The notes under the pieces were generated by a model. It worked only from the letters and a program-made list of their open reading frames with translations, was not told where the DNA came from and did no database searches. From Allobosea sp. CS1GBMeth4 (GTDB lineage: Bacteria > Pseudomonadota > Alphaproteobacteria > Rhizobiales > Beijerinckiaceae), in NCBI RefSeq assembly GCF_900185715.1, contig NZ_FYAS01000017.1, positions 1 to 56,230 of the forward strand: a stretch of DNA of 56,230 bases. The letters run 5' to 3'. Position 1 is the stretch's first letter. Each line of letters begins with the position of its first letter. The translations under genes and the position numbers were made by a program. Below, one piece after another: positions 54,844 to 56,230 of the stretch.

Positions 54844-56141
54844 TCGGCCGCAGCTTCATCATCAGCGCCTACCGGACGCTCTCGGCCGTGTTCGAGCCGG
54901 CCGCCGCCGGCCTGCTGCTCTGGCGACGCCGGCGCGGCAAGGAGGATCCCGCCAGACTGTCGGAGCGGCGCGGCCATCCGAGCGTCGAGCGGCCGCTGAA
55001 GACGCTGGTCTGGCTGCATGGGGCCAGCGTCGGCGAAACGGTGACGCTGCTGCCGCTGATCGAGCGCCTGCAGCGCCGCGGCCTCGCCGTGCTGGTGACA
55101 TCGGGCACGGTGACCTCGGCGCGCCTGCTGGCGCAGCGGCTGCCTGCCGGAGCGATCCATCAATATCTGCCGCTCGACGTGCCGCGCTATATGCGCCGCT
55201 TCCTCGATCATTGGCGCCCCGATCTCGGCCTGATCTGCGAGTCCGAGATCTGGCCCAATCTGATGATCGAGGCCGGCAAGCGCGGCGTGCCGCTCGTCCT
55301 GATCAACGCGCGCATGTCGGAGCGCTCCTTCCGGCGCTGGTACAAATTCCCGCAGACTTCGCGCTACCTGCTCTCCGGCTTCGACCGCTGCCTCGCGCAG
55401 TCGCAGGAGGACGGGCAGCGGCTCGCGCAGCTCGGAGCGCCGCGCGTCAGCATCGCCGGCAACCTGAAATTCGACGTCCCCGCCCCGCCGGCCGACCCGA
55501 ACACGCTCGCCCTGCTCGACGGACTGGCCGCCGGCCGGCCGGTCTGGGTCGCCGCCTCGACCCATCCGGGCGAGGAGGAGGACGTGCTCGCCGCCCATCT
55601 CGGCGTCAGGGCGCACCTGCCGAAGCTCCTCACCATCGTCGTGCCGCGCCATCCCGACCGCGGTGGCGAGGTCGAGGCGCTGGCCCGCGCCAACGGCGTC
55701 GCCAGCGCGCGCCGCTCGCTCGGGCAATTGCCCGAGCGGCACATCGATTTCTACATCGCCGACACGCTCGGCGATCTCGGCCTGTTCTACCGTCTCGCGC
55801 CGGTCGCCTTCATCGGCGGCTCGCTCGCGCCGATCGGCGGCCATAATCCGATCGAGCCGGCCAAGCTCGGCTGCGCCTTGCTGCACGGCCCGCTCGTCCA
55901 CAAATCGGCCGACCTCTTCGCCGCCTTCGACGCCGGCGGCGGCGCGATCCAGGTCGCCGACCGGCAGGAGCTCGCCCAGGCGGTGCATCGCTGGCTCAGC
56001 GACCCCGCCGCCGCGCGCCAGGCCGCCCGGGCCGCCGCGCGCACCAGCACGGAGCTCGGCGGCGCGCTCGAGCGCACGGTCCAGGCGATCGAGCCGCTGC
56101 TGCTGCGCGCCGCCATCGGCCAGCGCGAGGCCGTCGGCTGA
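54840..56141 (+). CDS. waaA: 3-deoxy-D-manno-octulosonic acid transferase
   Basis: Adds Kdo to lipid IVA at the inner membrane. It has 433 residues in the GT-B fold, with an N-terminal membrane anchor (about 5-28), the catalytic glutamate in WLHGASVGETVTLLPL (E66), CESEIWPNLMIEA, and LINARMSERSFRRW. The C-terminal half carries the CMP-Kdo-binding GGSLAPIGGHNPIEPA. It overlaps the DUF374 gene before it and the lpxK start after it. Confidence 0.95.
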   Translation: MIGRSFIISAYRTLSAVFEPAAAGLLLWRRRRGKEDPARLSERRGHPSVERPLKTLVWLHGASVGETVTLLPLIERLQRRGLAVLVTSGTVTSARLLAQRLPAGAIHQYLPLDVPRYMRRFLDHWRPDLGLICESEIWPNLMIEAGKRGVPLVLINARMSERSFRRWYKFPQTSRYLLSGFDRCLAQSQEDGQRLAQLGAPRVSIAGNLKFDVPAPPADPNTLALLDGLAAGRPVWVAASTHPGEEEDVLAAHLGVRAHLPKLLTIVVPRHPDRGGEVEALARANGVASARRSLGQLPERHIDFYIADTLGDLGLFYRLAPVAFIGGSLAPIGGHNPIEPAKLGCALLHGPLVHKSADLFAAFDAGGGAIQVADRQELAQAVHRWLSDPAAARQAARAAARTSTELGGALERTVQAIEPLLLRAAIGQREAVG

Positions 56142-56230
56142 TGCGCGCCCCGGGCTTCTGGTGGCGGGCGTCGCCATCCGCCCTCGCCCGCCTGCTGCAA
56201 CCGCTCGGAGCACTTTACGGGGCGATCACG
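56141..56230 (+). CDS. lpxK: Tetraacyldisaccharide 4'-kinase LpxK, N-terminal fragment (continues outside window)
   Basis: Only the first 30 codons are visible (MRAPGFWWRASPSALARLLQ, then PLGALYGAIT). This matches the start of LpxK, the kinase that phosphorylates the lipid A disaccharide, whose gene regularly follows waaA. The ATG shares a base with the waaA stop (TGATG). Confidence 0.8.
   Translation, partial: MRAPGFWWRASPSALARLLQPLGALYGAIT

Overview
The window is about 56 kb of very GC-rich, tightly packed chromosomal DNA from an alphaproteobacterium, almost certainly of the order Hyphomicrobiales; gene content and order fit Bosea or a close relative (genus is an inference). The pointers are an F-type ATPase Fo operon separate from F1, the array ctaC-ctaD-ctaB-small membrane gene-ctaG-ctaE-DUF983-SURF1-thrC-M16 peptidase, a tandem glycine riboswitch before gcvT, the lipid A/Kdo array cysQ-DUF4170-DUF374-waaA-lpxK, and short palindromic intergenic repeats. 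I see no rRNA, tRNA, CRISPR array, transposase or phage gene. The window starts inside smc and ends inside lpxK.

Layout. 1-5.1 kb: 3' end of smc, then atpI-atpB-atpE-atpF'-atpF with a good promoter and a strong terminator. 5.2-6.5 kb: a secreted L,D-transpeptidase. 6.6-11.5 kb (minus): glycine cleavage operon gcvT-gcvH-gcvPA-gcvPB behind a glycine riboswitch. 11.5-12.6 kb (minus): an IalB-like secreted protein coupled to a lipoprotein. 13.0-19.6 kb: aa3-type cytochrome c oxidase subunits and assembly factors. 19.8-26.1 kb: threonine synthase, an M16 peptidase, a RimJ-type acetyltransferase and a large membrane c-di-GMP phosphodiesterase, each start overlapping or nearly touching the previous stop. 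26.3-31.4 kb: YqgE, a DsbD-like periplasmic protein, a Prx5-type peroxiredoxin, a methyltransferase divergent from a GlxA-type AraC regulator, and a GNAT.

31.5-36 kb (minus): an isolated motA-motB pair, then ispH-thrB-rnhA. 36.1-40.4 kb (plus): a Kef-type antiporter, a MATE exporter and a DUF937 protein. 40.5-43.0 kb (minus): a chemoreceptor and a DUF1127 protein, divergent from a LysR regulator. 44.0-49.4 kb (minus): a YbdK-type carboxylate-amine ligase, glutamate-cysteine ligase, then a compact set of Flp/Tad-type pilin and pseudopilin genes including a TadG-like protein with a cysteine-rich, possibly carbohydrate-binding C-terminal module. 49.5-56.2 kb: rsmE, a small secreted protein, ubiA, a DUF6101-like protein, and the cysQ-DUF4170-DUF374-waaA-lpxK envelope array.

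Most of the window is core metabolism: respiration (ATP synthase, cytochrome oxidase and its heme/copper factors, ubiquinone prenyltransferase), one-carbon/glycine metabolism, threonine synthesis (thrB and thrC about 13 kb apart) and envelope synthesis. The less ordinary parts are the flp/tad set with its fused module, the EAL protein with a degenerate GGDEF, the IalB-lipoprotein pair, the His-rich N-terminus of oxidase subunit I, and the palindromic repeats. I did not find an obviously new defence or mobile system. All calls were made by reading the sequence; no database search was possible.
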